Notes under the pieces: model-generated | Databases searched by the model: none | What the model was told of the DNA's origin: nothing | What the model saw: only the letters and a program-made list of their open reading frames with translations | DNA from: Hahellaceae bacterium | GTDB taxonomy: Bacteria; Pseudomonadota; Gammaproteobacteria; Pseudomonadales; Oleiphilaceae | Length of the DNA: 64,000 nucleotides | Direction: 5' to 3' | Assembly (NCBI GenBank): GCA_024234505.1 | Contig: JACKOD010000001.1 | Coordinates: 682,001-746,000, forward strand | Position numbers and translations under genes: made by a program | Shown here: positions 34,693 to 46,800 of the stretch, piece after piece | Layout: the number at the start of each line of letters is the position of its first letter | How positions within the stretch are numbered: the first letter of the stretch is position 1

Positions 34693-36921
34693 TTAATGGG
34701 GGCAAAAGGCGGGGTCATTCCCACATACGGCACCTTCGCGAATCCAGTTTAAAAGCGTGTTGTAACGTGATTTTCCTGAAATGCTGGTTGGATCTATCTG
34801 TATTCCTCCTCCGTGATTTTTCCGCGTGGGCTTGCGCAATAGCAGGCTGTTTTCCGGATCGTTAAAGTCCACACGGGCTCGGATATCCTGATATAGCGTG
34901 CTGTTCCCGTCATCCCAACGTACCGGAATACCGGGGTAGAGCGTGTCTTTTTGATGGCAGTTACTACACAGTGTTTGGGTCGCGCTGCCCAAAATGGGGC
35001 GGATGTCTTCTACAAAGGTTAACGCCGCTGGAGGTTTGATGCTGCTATCCAGCGTTAGTGTGAGGAGTGCTTCAGCACTGCTTCCTCGCGCATTGGTCAC
35101 GGTAAGCCCCAACTGATAAGCGCCATCTGTATCGGCACTGAATACCGGGGCGACTGTGGTTTTGCTGCTGAGTGTATAGGTGCTGCCCTGTGGTGCCGAG
35201 ATTACGCGCCATTGATAGGCTTTGGCAAACAGACTGGCGCGGGCATCCAGCGATACCGGTGAGGTGACGGTGCGATCTGCTCCAGGTTTAGCCAGCGGCA
35301 ATCCCGGGAGCAGTACCTTTCCATCGGAATCAAACTGGCTAAAACCATCCAGAAAAGAGGCAAGCAACGCCGGGGCACCCTGCGGATGACGCCAGAAACT
35401 TTCGTAGTTGCGCAGCGACAGTGGCATCCATCCTCGCTGGTAAACATAGTCGATGATGAGATCGTTAAAGCTGATGAATTGTTCATAGCTGTTAAAGTTA
35501 ATGGCATTGGCATGACTGAAATCGCTGCCGGGCTCTTTGACTGATTCCCCCGCTTGCGTACCGCGTAACGAGTGACAGCCGAAGCAATGCGGTTTGATCA
35601 CCGTCGTGTACAGTTTTTCCACGCCTTCGGGGCGGGTTCCGGTTTGTTTCCACCCATCCGGAATGAAGTCTGCGTTGTAGGTATCGACGTTAGCCGGGTA
35701 ACTTCCTGCGGCGACTGCCAGCGCGAAGGTTTCACTCCATTTGGCGGGGGTGACCGGGTCCATGGCACCCAGGGTCTGATAGATTGCCTGTACGGCCTGA
35801 TTGATCATTTTAATACCGGGTTCCATATCGGTGAGGGTATAACCCGGCAAGGTTGAGAACTCGAAGCTGTCGGTATCCAGCAGGTTGGGTTTGATGCTGT
35901 AAAGGCTCAGTGTCGGAAATTTGCCGTCTTTATCCAGTGGTAGTAATGTGCCGCCATGACAGACCAGACAGTTTTGGGGAAGATATTTCATCCCGCGACC
36001 ATCCAGATTGGCCTGAGTGAGTCTTACTGCCCGGGAGTCATCTTCGGCAGCGGAAAAGGTAAACATGCGAGTGATAAAAGGCGAGGCCGGATCGTTGGCG
36101 TCCAGAGGACTGAATTCAATGGCGTTCGTGCCGATATGATGTTCCGGACTGGTTTGAATGGCGGCATCCAGGTTCATCACACTGTAAACGGTATTTTCAA
36201 CCGGCAACTCCTTAACTACATAGTTTTCGACAAAAATAGCGTATCCACCCCGGGCCAGTTTACGCATATGCATGTTGCGTCCGTAACCTAAGTCCTTGGT
36301 GTCGCGAAAAACGACATGAGCATCTTCACCCTCATAGAATCCGTTTTTACGTTTCCAGTCAGCCAGCGTGGTGCGTTCGATATCGGGATCAATGGCCCGG
36401 TAGTAAGCTTCTGCATAGGCTTGGGAGCTGATCTGGCTCGCCGGGAGGCTGAGCGATTTTCCGCTGGCGGTAGCGACGGGCATTTTGTTCTTCAGAAGAT
36501 AGAGTTTGACCTCCAATGGTGCGTCAACAGAGATATCCACGCCACCGGGTTGCTCGACGACCAACGAATGATGGGGGTAATCGCTCAATTGGGTCGGCGT
36601 TTCCGAGCCGTTCCAGGTACCGGAGTAAGTGCTCTGCTGGCCATTCGTCTGAGTCGCGATGACTCGGTACGAATGTGCGTCAGCGTTGGCCGTTGGCGTC
36701 ACCACAATTTCATAGGTGCCGGCGGATAGACTGTATTGATGGTTGGGATAGCTGAGGTAGTGATCGGGTGTTTCGAAGCTGAGTGGCGCGGTGGCGGGGG
36801 ACGCCTCATTGTCGTGTTGATCGCAACCAGCTAATCCCAGTATTCCCAATAAGAACAGCCAGAAGAGTAGGCTGCTGTTTGACCAGGTCTCGTAACGCGG
36901 TTGAACGAATCGACTAGGCAT
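34693..36921 (-). CDS. Tri-heme c-type lipoprotein, third gene of the giant-protein operon
   Basis: A 742-residue predicted lipoprotein: the signal (SSLLFWLFLLGILGLAGC) ends in lipobox LAGC, giving a lipidated Cys33. Three CxxCH heme-binding motifs are spread widely: NCLVCHGG (about 315), HCFGCHSL (about 444) and LCSNCHQK (about 650). A PKD/Ig-like segment lies before the last heme (about 540-630). The wide spacing suggests separate cytochrome domains rather than a nanowire. The start at 36921 follows TAGGAAG, right after the barrel gene stop (36926); the longer frame from 36999 would overlap that gene by 74 bases. Electron transfer at the outer membrane is likely from the hemes; the redox partner is unknown. 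Confidence 0.8.
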   Translation of the reverse strand: MPSRFVQPRYETWSNSSLLFWLFLLGILGLAGCDQHDNEASPATAPLSFETPDHYLSYPNHQYSLSAGTYEIVVTPTANADAHSYRVIATQTNGQQSTYSGTWNGSETPTQLSDYPHHSLVVEQPGGVDISVDAPLEVKLYLLKNKMPVATASGKSLSLPASQISSQAYAEAYYRAIDPDIERTTLADWKRKNGFYEGEDAHVVFRDTKDLGYGRNMHMRKLARGGYAIFVENYVVKELPVENTVYSVMNLDAAIQTSPEHHIGTNAIEFSPLDANDPASPFITRMFTFSAAEDDSRAVRLTQANLDGRGMKYLPQNCLVCHGGTLLPLDKDGKFPTLSLYSIKPNLLDTDSFEFSTLPGYTLTDMEPGIKMINQAVQAIYQTLGAMDPVTPAKWSETFALAVAAGSYPANVDTYNADFIPDGWKQTGTRPEGVEKLYTTVIKPHCFGCHSLRGTQAGESVKEPGSDFSHANAINFNSYEQFISFNDLIIDYVYQRGWMPLSLRNYESFWRHPQGAPALLASFLDGFSQFDSDGKVLLPGLPLAKPGADRTVTSPVSLDARASLFAKAYQWRVISAPQGSTYTLSSKTTVAPVFSADTDGAYQLGLTVTNARGSSAEALLTLTLDSSIKPPAALTFVEDIRPILGSATQTLCSNCHQKDTLYPGIPVRWDDGNSTLYQDIRARVDFNDPENSLLLRKPTRKNHGGGIQIDPTSISGKSRYNTLLNWIREGAVCGNDPAFCPH

Positions 36922-36925
36922 CTTC

Positions 36926-37849
36926 CTAAAACCCTGCAAAAAGACTGATGAGGAATACGGCACGTTCGTAATCGATATTGCCATAGAGGGTGCCTGCATC
37001 GGCGTTTACTCTGGCGTGGGCGTACAGGCCGGAAATATCCAGCGACCAGTCATGGGAAAGCGCATAATTGATGCCGGTACGGTAAGTTTGGGTATCCGCC
37101 TCTAATTTGTAAGTCAGCCAGGTACCGCAAAAGGCCTCGGAGAGCGCCTTGTCGGTAGCGATAGCATGGGCATTGTTGACAAGGTCATAGATGTCGGTGG
37201 CCAGAGCGCCGTTACAAAACTGCACCTGGGCACTGGAGGTAATATCGCCGCGGATAAAGCTAAAAGCACCATAGAGCGTGATATTTTGCGTTAGCATCAG
37301 GTCCAGCGCGAAAAAGGCCCGATATTCTTCCAGATCGAAGATTTCCGCATTGGCGTCCCGCTGGCTGTATTCTATGCCGGTGTTGGCACTGATACGATCA
37401 CTCATCCGTTCCATGATGACCAATTGCCCTTTGGTGAGTCGATTGCTGCGTTGGTCAGGATTGTAGACTTCCTCGTGCAGACTGGCGTTCACTTGTATCA
37501 CTGGTGTGTAGAAATGCCTTCCGGGTTGCATAAAATACGCGATTTCGCCGCCACCGCCCCAATGATCCAGACCGTTGATATCTTTAAACTGACGCGTATT
37601 CATATCCAGTTGCAGGTTAACGGCATGATATTCCGTGATAAAGAATTCGTGTCCTACGGTTAAGACGGCCTCACCAAAATGATCTTCAACCTTGTCCCGA
37701 TGTTTGGCTCCGTTGCCCACGTTGTAATCGAGCCCACCGGTGACTTCCAGTGTAGTAGAAAGCCATGCATCTTCGTCGGCAGAAATCAGAGGGGCATAGA
37801 GGGCTGCAGCTAACGACAACCCGGCGATGACCTTGGGGTATTTGATCAT
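36926..37849 (-). CDS. Predicted outer-membrane beta-barrel protein, second gene of the giant-protein operon
   Basis: A 307-residue protein with a signal peptide (MIKYPKVIAGLSLAAALYA, cleaved near ISA-DE) and strand-rich sequence (VLTVGHEFFITEYHAVNLQL, GINYALSHDWSLDISGLYAH) ending in ISLFAGF with a terminal Phe. No family is recognised; size fits a 12-14-strand barrel. The ATG at 37849 overlaps the giant-gene stop as ATGA, so translation is coupled; the longer frame from 37951 would overlap the giant gene by 100 bases and bury the signal peptide. It may be the outer-membrane partner of the giant protein or of the tri-heme lipoprotein. Confidence 0.75.
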   Translation of the reverse strand: MIKYPKVIAGLSLAAALYAPLISADEDAWLSTTLEVTGGLDYNVGNGAKHRDKVEDHFGEAVLTVGHEFFITEYHAVNLQLDMNTRQFKDINGLDHWGGGGEIAYFMQPGRHFYTPVIQVNASLHEEVYNPDQRSNRLTKGQLVIMERMSDRISANTGIEYSQRDANAEIFDLEEYRAFFALDLMLTQNITLYGAFSFIRGDITSSAQVQFCNGALATDIYDLVNNAHAIATDKALSEAFCGTWLTYKLEADTQTYRTGINYALSHDWSLDISGLYAHARVNADAGTLYGNIDYERAVFLISLFAGF

Positions 37850-40800
37850 TGAGGCTTGATCCTGTGAGTAGTGGTCTGTTGGGGGCGCGCTACGTACCAT
37901 AGTCGTAAGGCGTACCCCGTCCTCCACAACCACAGTAACCCTAATAAACATAGCTCAAGTCCCATGGCGCCGCTTCCTCTGGGGGGATTGGTTGGCGGGC
38001 CGGCCGTTTCGCTTTCAGTGGTATCCACGTCAAGGCTGGTGCTGCTGCCTTTCTGAACCCCAATGGCTCCCGGGTCGACAATCACGCCATTGACCTGATT
38101 GTCCGCATCATTGGGGCCGCCATCGCTGAGCACCAGTTTGACGCAGCGATCGAACGCGTGCAGGCCGCGACGATAGCTTGAGTCTTCGAGTGGCGGACAT
38201 TGTCCGGCGGGGAAAGCTGAGGTAATGCGTAATGGAGCGGAGCTAATGGTGTCAAACCCGCCTTCAATAAAGGAATACCAGCCCGACTGGCTAAGCTTGC
38301 GATAGACCGCATTAGGGGGGATGGCCTGGGGTAAGGGAATAATCAGCGTGGCCTGACGTTGCGTTTCGTTTAACCCCTCGATTTCGAAATCGTAGATTCC
38401 TCCCAGCAAATCAAATTGGGTATCCGAGGCATTGGCGACGCCGCTGGCGATCAGGTCGTTACTCGACAATTGCGCGCCGGATTTTGCAGATTGCAAAGCA
38501 AATTTACCCACCTTTAAATGCAGTCCTGCTTCGGTTTCCAGATTTCTACCGGGCGAACCGGAGCTAGTGGTGAGTTGGGTCGGGCTATCGAGGGGGTCGA
38601 GGTAATCGGGCACGCCATCCTGATCTGAATCTGCGAAGCCTTCAAGAAAATCTGATTGACCATCGCCATCACTGTCAAGTGCCGGATTCAGTACGGGGGC
38701 TTCGCCTTTGAGTACAATATTCTTATTGCGTAGAACCACATGGCTGCCATCGCTGACACTTAATGTCAGCGTGTAAACGCCTTCGGCGAGGCCAGAATCT
38801 GGTTGAAGCTTTTGTACCGTAGCATTGGCAATTAAAGACAACGCCGAATCGGATGCACTCCAGTCGAGCGTTAAGGGGTCGTTATTGGCGTCACTCGCTT
38901 TGGCGGTCAGGGTCACTTCGCCCAGATTCCGGTACAGGGTTTGGGTAACTTTACCTGCTTGTTCCACCTGAATTTCGACTTCAGGTGGAATTTGCCGGTC
39001 GATAATCCAGACGGTTCGACTGAGGTTCGCGGAGAGTTGTGCTTGACCGCTGACGGAGGTAAGGGTGATTTTGATGGACTCGTCGGGTTCCGGTTGATTG
39101 TCTTCCACGGTTGTAAACTCAATTATTCCGGAGGTACCCTGTGCAATCGCAACGGTGCCGCTTCGTAAGCTGTGATCGGCGTCATTTGCCGTACCCGCTA
39201 CCTCGAAAGAGGCCGTTACGGGATAGGTGGGAGCTTCGCCATTCAGCTGTATCTCTACTGTGACTATCTGACCTTCGCCGGTAATTTGTGTCCCACTGAG
39301 ATGGAGGCTGGGTAAAACATCCAGGATCTGCTGCACCTGCGTCTGATTACCGCTGTTATCTTTTGCTGTCCATATCAGGGTGTGTCTGCCAGGACGGAAC
39401 GGCCCGCTATCGTTGACGGTTGCCGAAACCACACCATCGCGGGCATCGTTAGCTGTTGCGCTGAGTTTCACAGCGGTAGTGAAGCCGGTCGATGGCACAA
39501 CCAAGGGGCTTTCGACAGTAATGACAGGGGGGACATTGTCATTGGCTATCGTATCGCAGATTCCGTCGCCGATTCCCTTGCAGCGTTGGTACTCCTGCAG
39601 ATTGGTCTCCCCGTCGCGATCGAGATCCAGCCCGCTATCGCTCGCCGATAAAGGATTTAGCCCGTTGGCTATTTCTACCGTATCAGGAATGCCGTCGTTA
39701 TCGTCGTCGTCATCACACACATCGCCCAGACCATCGCCATCGGTATCCGTTTGCGATGGATTGGGCTGGGCAGGGCAGTTGTCTATATAGTTTGCTATCT
39801 GGTCGCCATCCTGATCGGGTATAACGATAGTAATGGCAAGGGGTTGCGTGGCAGGGAGTGCGCCGTCTTCGCCCCCATCCTGAACGATGATTTTGACCGA
39901 ATAGCTTCCGGCCGTAAACTGTCCGGGATTCCATTGAATCAGGCCCATGGAAGAAATTGTCATGCCTGCCGGAGCCGAGGCTAATGACCAGTTTAACCCG
40001 TTGGGGTCGTCATCCTGATCATGTGCTTGTGCCTGCAATGAGAACGAGGTCAGCTCCACCCGGGTAACGGGCGAGAGCGGATCCAGTGTGGGAGGGTCAT
40101 TCACCGCTTGCACGTTTAGCGTAAAACTTTGCCGCGCGGGAAGCGCACCATCTTCGCCGCCATCGGCTACTTGCACGCTGACCAGCCCTGAACTGAGTAC
40201 GCCATTTGTCGGCGTCCAGCTCAACACGCCGGTCGGGCTTAAACTCATCCCCGTGGGTGCAGAGAGCAGACTGAACTGGAGATCGGTGCCATTGTTCGCA
40301 TCATCCGGATCGGCAACGACCAGTGTATATTGATAGGTGATATCTTCGATTGCCTGCAGGATCGGGCTGGAAATAATTTGAGGGCCATCGTTCACCCGTG
40401 TTACTGAAACGATAAAGCTTTGTTCATCTGGTAGCGCACCGTCTTCACCGCCATCCGCGACCCTGACGGTAATGAGGCCACTATCGGTGACACCTTCCGC
40501 GGGGGTCCAGGAAAGCTGTCCGGTGCCGGAAAGGGTCATGGTTGCGGGGGCATTCAACAGCTCAAAAGTAAGGTCGGTGCCATTATTCGCGTCATCCGTA
40601 TCGTTAACGGTCACGGTGTACCGATATTCTGTGTCTTCAACTGCCTGCAACAACGGGAGTGAGGTGATGTGTGGCCCCTGATTAACCGGCGTCACGGTCA
40701 GAGTAAAGTTCTGACTGGCGGCGGCTGCACCATCTTCGCCCCCATCGTGAACAGTCACGGTCACTTGGCCGGAACTTAATATGCCTTCGGCCGGCGTCCA

Positions 40801-43800
40801 TTGGATCAACCCGATCGGGGAGATCGACATCCCCGCCGGAGCGGTAGTCAGGTTGAAAATCAGGTCGATACCGTTGTTTATATCGTCTGGATCCGCCACA
40901 TTCACCTGATAGTTAAAGAGAAGGCCTTCGGTGGCCTGAAGGGAAGGCAAGGAGGTGATGACTGGTGCCTGATTGACCGCTGTGACGTTAATCTTCCACG
41001 ACTGGGTGGCTGGTGCACTACCATCTTCACCGCCATCGCTGACCTGTACTGTCACTGTGCCCGAGTCGGCAATCTGATTGCCTGGGGTCCAACGGATCAC
41101 GCCCTGGGCGTCAATGGTCATGCCGGCGGGGGCCGAAGTGAGAGAAAACAGCAGCTCTGCCAACGTATCATCGGGGTCGCTCACCTGCACCTGATACAGA
41201 TATTCAATACCTTCTGTCCCTTGGGTGAGCGCGGTGGAAGTAATCTGTGGAGCATCGTTTACGGGGGTGACCAATACAGTGAAACGCTCGGAATCCGGCA
41301 AACTGTTACTTTCGCCACCGTCGGCGACCTGAATCTCGACTTCGCCGGAGGTGGTCACGCCTTCAAGAGGTAACCATTCAATCAACCCGGTGGCACTCAC
41401 TGTCATGCCCGTCGGTGCATTGAATAATTGAAAATGAAGATCAACCCCGTTGTTGGCGTCGTCCGGATCAGCCACCTGTACTGCGTATTGATAGGGTTGA
41501 TCTTCTATTGCGGCGGTCGGGGCTGTGGATTGAATCACCGGAGGCTGATTACTCGACGCCACACTGATATTAAAGGTCTGTACCGCCGGTTGCGTACCAT
41601 CTTCTCCTCCATCGTTGACGCGCAGGCTCACCGGTTCGCCGGCCGTGATGGAGGTAGGCGTCCAGGTCAGCAATCCGCCGGCACTCAGTGTCATGCCGGC
41701 TGGTCCGGTATCGAGTGTGAAAATCAGGTCGGTGCCCGGCACCTTGTCGTCGGGATCAGTCACCATCATCTGATAGCTATAAAGCACCCCGACAATGCCG
41801 GAGGTTGCGGGCATTGAGGTGATAACCGGCTGATCATTCACGGGGGCAATAACGATGTTCACCACCTCTTCATCGGCCTGTGCGCCATCTTCGCCGCCAT
41901 CACGAACCCGCAGAAGAATATTGCTCGCCGTGGTCACCCCTTCGGGTGGAGTCCAGGTGAGGAGACCGGTTGATGACAGCGTCATACCTGCAGGTGCATT
42001 GATTAATTCATAGGTTAAGTCGATACCATTGTTGGCGTCGTCCGGATCATCTACCGAAATTTGGTAGCTGTAGGGGGTATCTTCGGTCGCGTTGACGGGG
42101 GCAATCGAGGTAATGACCGGCCCTTGATTGACCGGAGTCACGCTGACTGAAAAGTTCTGCGTAGCCGGCTGGGCACCATTTTCTCCGCCATCAGCCACCT
42201 GCAGCATCACATTGCCCGAATTGGTGACCCCTTCACCGGGAGTCCAACTGAGTAATCCCGTGCTGGATACGGTCATGCCGGCGGGGGCTTGGGACAGGGT
42301 AAAATGAAGGTCAATACCGTTGTTTAAATCGTCGCTATCAACAACGTTGACCTGATATTGCCAGGTAAGACGCTCGGTGGCACTCAGTGGGGGGAGCGAC
42401 ACAATGGTCGGCCCCTGATTTACCGGTGTCACGGCAATCGAGAACAACTGGCTGGCGGCAAGGGCACCATTTTCACCACCATCCTGCACCAGCAGCGTGA
42501 TCGCATTTGCCGAGAGCACGCCTTCGGGAGGCGTCCAGTTGATGACACCCAGAGGTGAAATCGTCATTCCCGCAGGGGCGTTGCCAAGCGAAAACTGGAG
42601 TTGTATTCCGTCGTTGGCATCGTCCGGATCCTGCACCACAACGTTGTACACATAGGTCACGCCTTCAGTAGCGACAGTAGGTGCCGTACTGGATATGACG
42701 GGGGCATCGTTCACCGGTGTCACACTAATGTTGAATGTTTCGAATGCGGGGGCCGCTCCGCTTTCTCCGCCATCGGCCACCGTCAATGTCACCAGACCGG
42801 AGCTGAGTACTCCCTCGGTGGGCGTCCACTGTACCTGTCCGGTGTTACTGACATTCATGCCGGCGGGAGCGCCCGTTAAGCTGAATGTTAGGTCCAGTCC
42901 ATTGTTTAAGTCATCGGGGTCGTTCACCATGACCTGGTAAAGGTACTGGACGTCCTCGGTGGCGTTCGTGGGCGCAACAGAAACAATCGCCGGTGGCTGA
43001 TTAACATCGGTGACTGTGATGGTAAATACCTGGATGGCAGGAAGGCTGCCATCTTCGCCACCATCGCTCACCGAGAGTGTGACACTTCCTGACGTTGTGG
43101 TTTGGCCGCTCGGTGTCCAGGTCAGCATGCCTGTCGATGAAGGGTTCATGTCGGCGGGCGCGTTTGTGAGCTGATAATGCAAGTCGATGCCGTTATTTGC
43201 GTCATCCGGGTCGACTACCTGCACCTGATAACTCCAGGTCGCTCCGGAAACCACTGTGGACGCCGGCGTAGAGGTTATCACGGGGGCATCGTTAACTTGC
43301 TGTACGCTGATGTTCAGCACTTCGCTGGCGGGCGTGCTGCCGTCTTCACCGCCATCGGCGACAAATAAGGTAAATGTACCAGAGGTGGTCACGCCTTCGC
43401 CCGGTGTCCAGGTCAGTAGTCCGGTGGGGGAAACGGTTAATCCGGCGGGGGCGTTACTCAGAGAATAGGTCAGGTCGACGCCGTTATTGCTATCGTCAGG
43501 GTCAACTACAGTAATCGTATAGCTATAAAGCGTATCTTCGATACCTGTCGATGGGGCCACGGAACTAATCTGTGGCGCGTCATTGACGGGGGTGACTGAC
43601 ACAGTGAAGGTTTGACTGGCGGGCTGTGCGCCGTCTTCGCCGCCATCCTGAACGGTTAACGTGACGCTACCGGACGTTAGCTGGCCCTCCGAGGGTGTCC
43701 ATAGAACTCGTCCGGTAGAGCTCACGGTCATCCCTGAAGGGGCATTTGTGAGGCTGAAGGTCAAGTCGGTGCCGTTGTTCAAATCGTCGATATCGGTTAC

Positions 43801-46800
43801 CTCCGCCTGATAATCAAAGAGCACATCCTCGATTCCTGTGGCGGGAGGGCTGGAAATAAAAAGCGGCCCCTGATTGACCGGGGTGACGTTGATGCTGAAG
43901 ATCTCAGAGGCGGGAAGCGCCCCATTTTCGCCACCGTCAGAAACCATCAGGGTCACCGCGCCGCTGGTGGTGACCCCATTGGTCGGCGTCCAGGTGATCA
44001 GGCCGGTAGGGGAGACGGTCATGCCGACCGGCGCGTTAGTGAGGGCAAAATGCAGGCTGGTGCCATCGTTCAGATCATCCGGATCCACAACGCTCACCTG
44101 ATAGCTATATAGGACACCTTCCGTTCCCTGCGACGGAGCCGTGGAGTTGATCGTTGGCCCCTGGTTCACAGCCGTAACCGTGAGCGTAAAATCCTGCGCT
44201 GCAGGCAAGGCACCGTTTTCTCCGCCATCGGCCACCCGGACTGTGACGGTGCCCGAAGTGCTCACCCCTTCGGAAGGTGTCCAGGTGATCTGCCCGGTAG
44301 CGGTGACCGTCATGCCTGCCGGTGCGTTGAGCAAGGAAAAGGTGAGATCAGTACCGTTATTGTTATCATCCGGATCAGACACGGTCACCGTATAGCTGAA
44401 CAGCACGCCTTCAGTTGCGCTGACGGGGGCCGTACTGGTAATGACGGGCTGATCATTGACTGGCGCCACGGTTAAGGTAAACAGCTCGCTGGCGGGCAGG
44501 GCGCCATCTTCACCTCCGTCCGCGACGGTGAGTGTTACGGCACCGGAGCTTGTTACGCCTTCGCTTGGTGTCCAGCTGACGAGGCCGGTGGTGCTGACCG
44601 TCATCCCCGCAGGGGCGCCACTCAGGCTGTAGCTAAGGTCGATGCCGTTATTCGCGTCGTCCGGATCATTCACGGTGACTTGATATTGGTAGAGCACATC
44701 TTCAATGGCTGCGGTGGGTGCGGTCGAGGTAATCGCAGGGCCCTGATTAAATGCGGTGACCGATACCGTAAAGTTCTGGCTTGCAGGCAAAGCCCCGTTT
44801 TCACCTCCGTCAGCAACCGTGACCGTAACCGTGCCGGAGGTGGTCACGCCATTGGCGGGCGTCCAGGTCACCACGCCGGTCGTGCTAATGACCATGCCGG
44901 AAGGTGGATTGGTTAAAGAAAATGACAAGTCCACGCCGTTGTTGGCATCGTCCGGGTCATTCACTACCAGCTGATATTGGTAGAGGTTGCCTTCGACGAC
45001 GGCGGTGGGGGCGACCGAGCTTATTTGAGGTGCGTCGTTAATAGCGGTTATTGAAACCGAGACTGTGGCTTCGTTCGAAGTCGCACCTTCGTTGTCTTTT
45101 ATCTGATAGCGATAGCTATCAGTGCCATTAATATTCGTATTCGGGGTATAGGTGATTTCGCCAGTGGTTGTATTGATTGAGGTGGAACCCTGACCGGGCG
45201 CGCTGATAATGACAAGGGTCGCGGGGGTTAGCGTACCATCCAGATCAGTATCATTGGCCAGAACGTTAGTGACAACCGCGGTGTCTTCATTGGTGGTTGC
45301 GCTGTCCGCATTAGCCACAGGCGGATCATTCACCGAATTCAAGGTAATCGCCACAGTGACGGTATTGGAAGCGGCGGCGGAATTGTCCTTCACAAAATAG
45401 CTGAAACTATCGGCTCCAAAATAGTTCGGGGTGGGCGTATAGGTAATTTCTCCCGTGGTGCTATTAAGTGCGGTACTACCATGTGAGGGAGGGCTGACAA
45501 TCGTGACCGAGGCAGGATCAAGGGTGCCATCAATGTCGCTGTCGTTGGCTAACAGATTGATCACCAACGCCTGATCTTCATTTCCGCTGGCGCTGTCTGC
45601 AACGGCGACTGGCGGGTCGTTTTGAGCGTTAACGGTGATGCTTACGGTAGCCGTTCCGGAGAGTCCACCCTGATTGTCTGATACCTGATAGGTGAAGCTA
45701 TCATTTCCGAAATAATTTGCCGTGGGGGTATAAGTTACGTTGCCTGTGCTGGTATTTACCGAGGTCGAACCGTGAAGCGGAGCCTGGATGACCACGACAC
45801 TTGACGGGACGAGTGTTCCGTCTACATCGATATCATTGGCCAAAATGTTGATAATCACCTGAGTATCTTCGTTGGTGCTGACGCTGTCATTGTTAGCGAC
45901 AGGGAGATCGTTTACCGAATTAATGGTCAGTGAAACGGTGGCCGGAGATGAAAGTCCCGCATCGTCATCAGCTACCTGATAAGCAAAGGAATCCGCACCG
46001 TTATAGTTAGCGTTGGGGGTGTAGGTAATGGCGCCGGTCGTTGTATTAATCAGGGTTGTCCCGTGTAGCGCGGACGTGCTGATCACCACGCTGGCCGGAT
46101 TAAGCGTACCGTCCACATCAGAATCGTTCGCCAATACATTAATGAGAACGGCCGTGTCCTCGTTGGTAGATGCACTGTCTGCCACGGTTACGGGGAGGTC
46201 ATTGATATCGTTCACCGTAATGGAAACGGTAGCAGGTGACGATTGGGCGTTATTGTTGTCACGAACCTGATAGGTGAAACTATCCGAACCATGGTAGTTG
46301 AGGTTGGGTGTATAGGTTATAGCTCCACTGACACCGTCTATTGATATCGTACCGTGCGTGGCGGCCGACGCCAGTGTCACTGTCGTGGCGTTCAGGGTGC
46401 CATCAACATCGGTATCGTTAGTCAAGACGTTGATTACAACGGCGTTATCTTCATTGGTGGTGGCATTATCGTTATTCGCCACCGGCGCATCATTGACAGC
46501 ATTGATGGTTATAGACACCAGTGCGGTAGCGGAAAAGGTGCCGGAATTGTCTTTCACCCGATAGAAAAAGGTGTCGTTGCCGTTGTAGTTCAGCGTGGGT
46601 GTATAAGTCACCACCCCCGTGACACTATTTACCGTCACCCCGCCGTGTAAAGGAGCGGTGGTGATAGCGACCGTCGTAGCATCAAGGGTGCCGTCAATAT
46701 CGGTATCATTGGCCAGCACATTAATATTTACGGCGGTGTCTTCATTCGTGGTGGCGCTATCACTATTCGCTACCGGGGCGTCATTGACTGGCGTCACCGT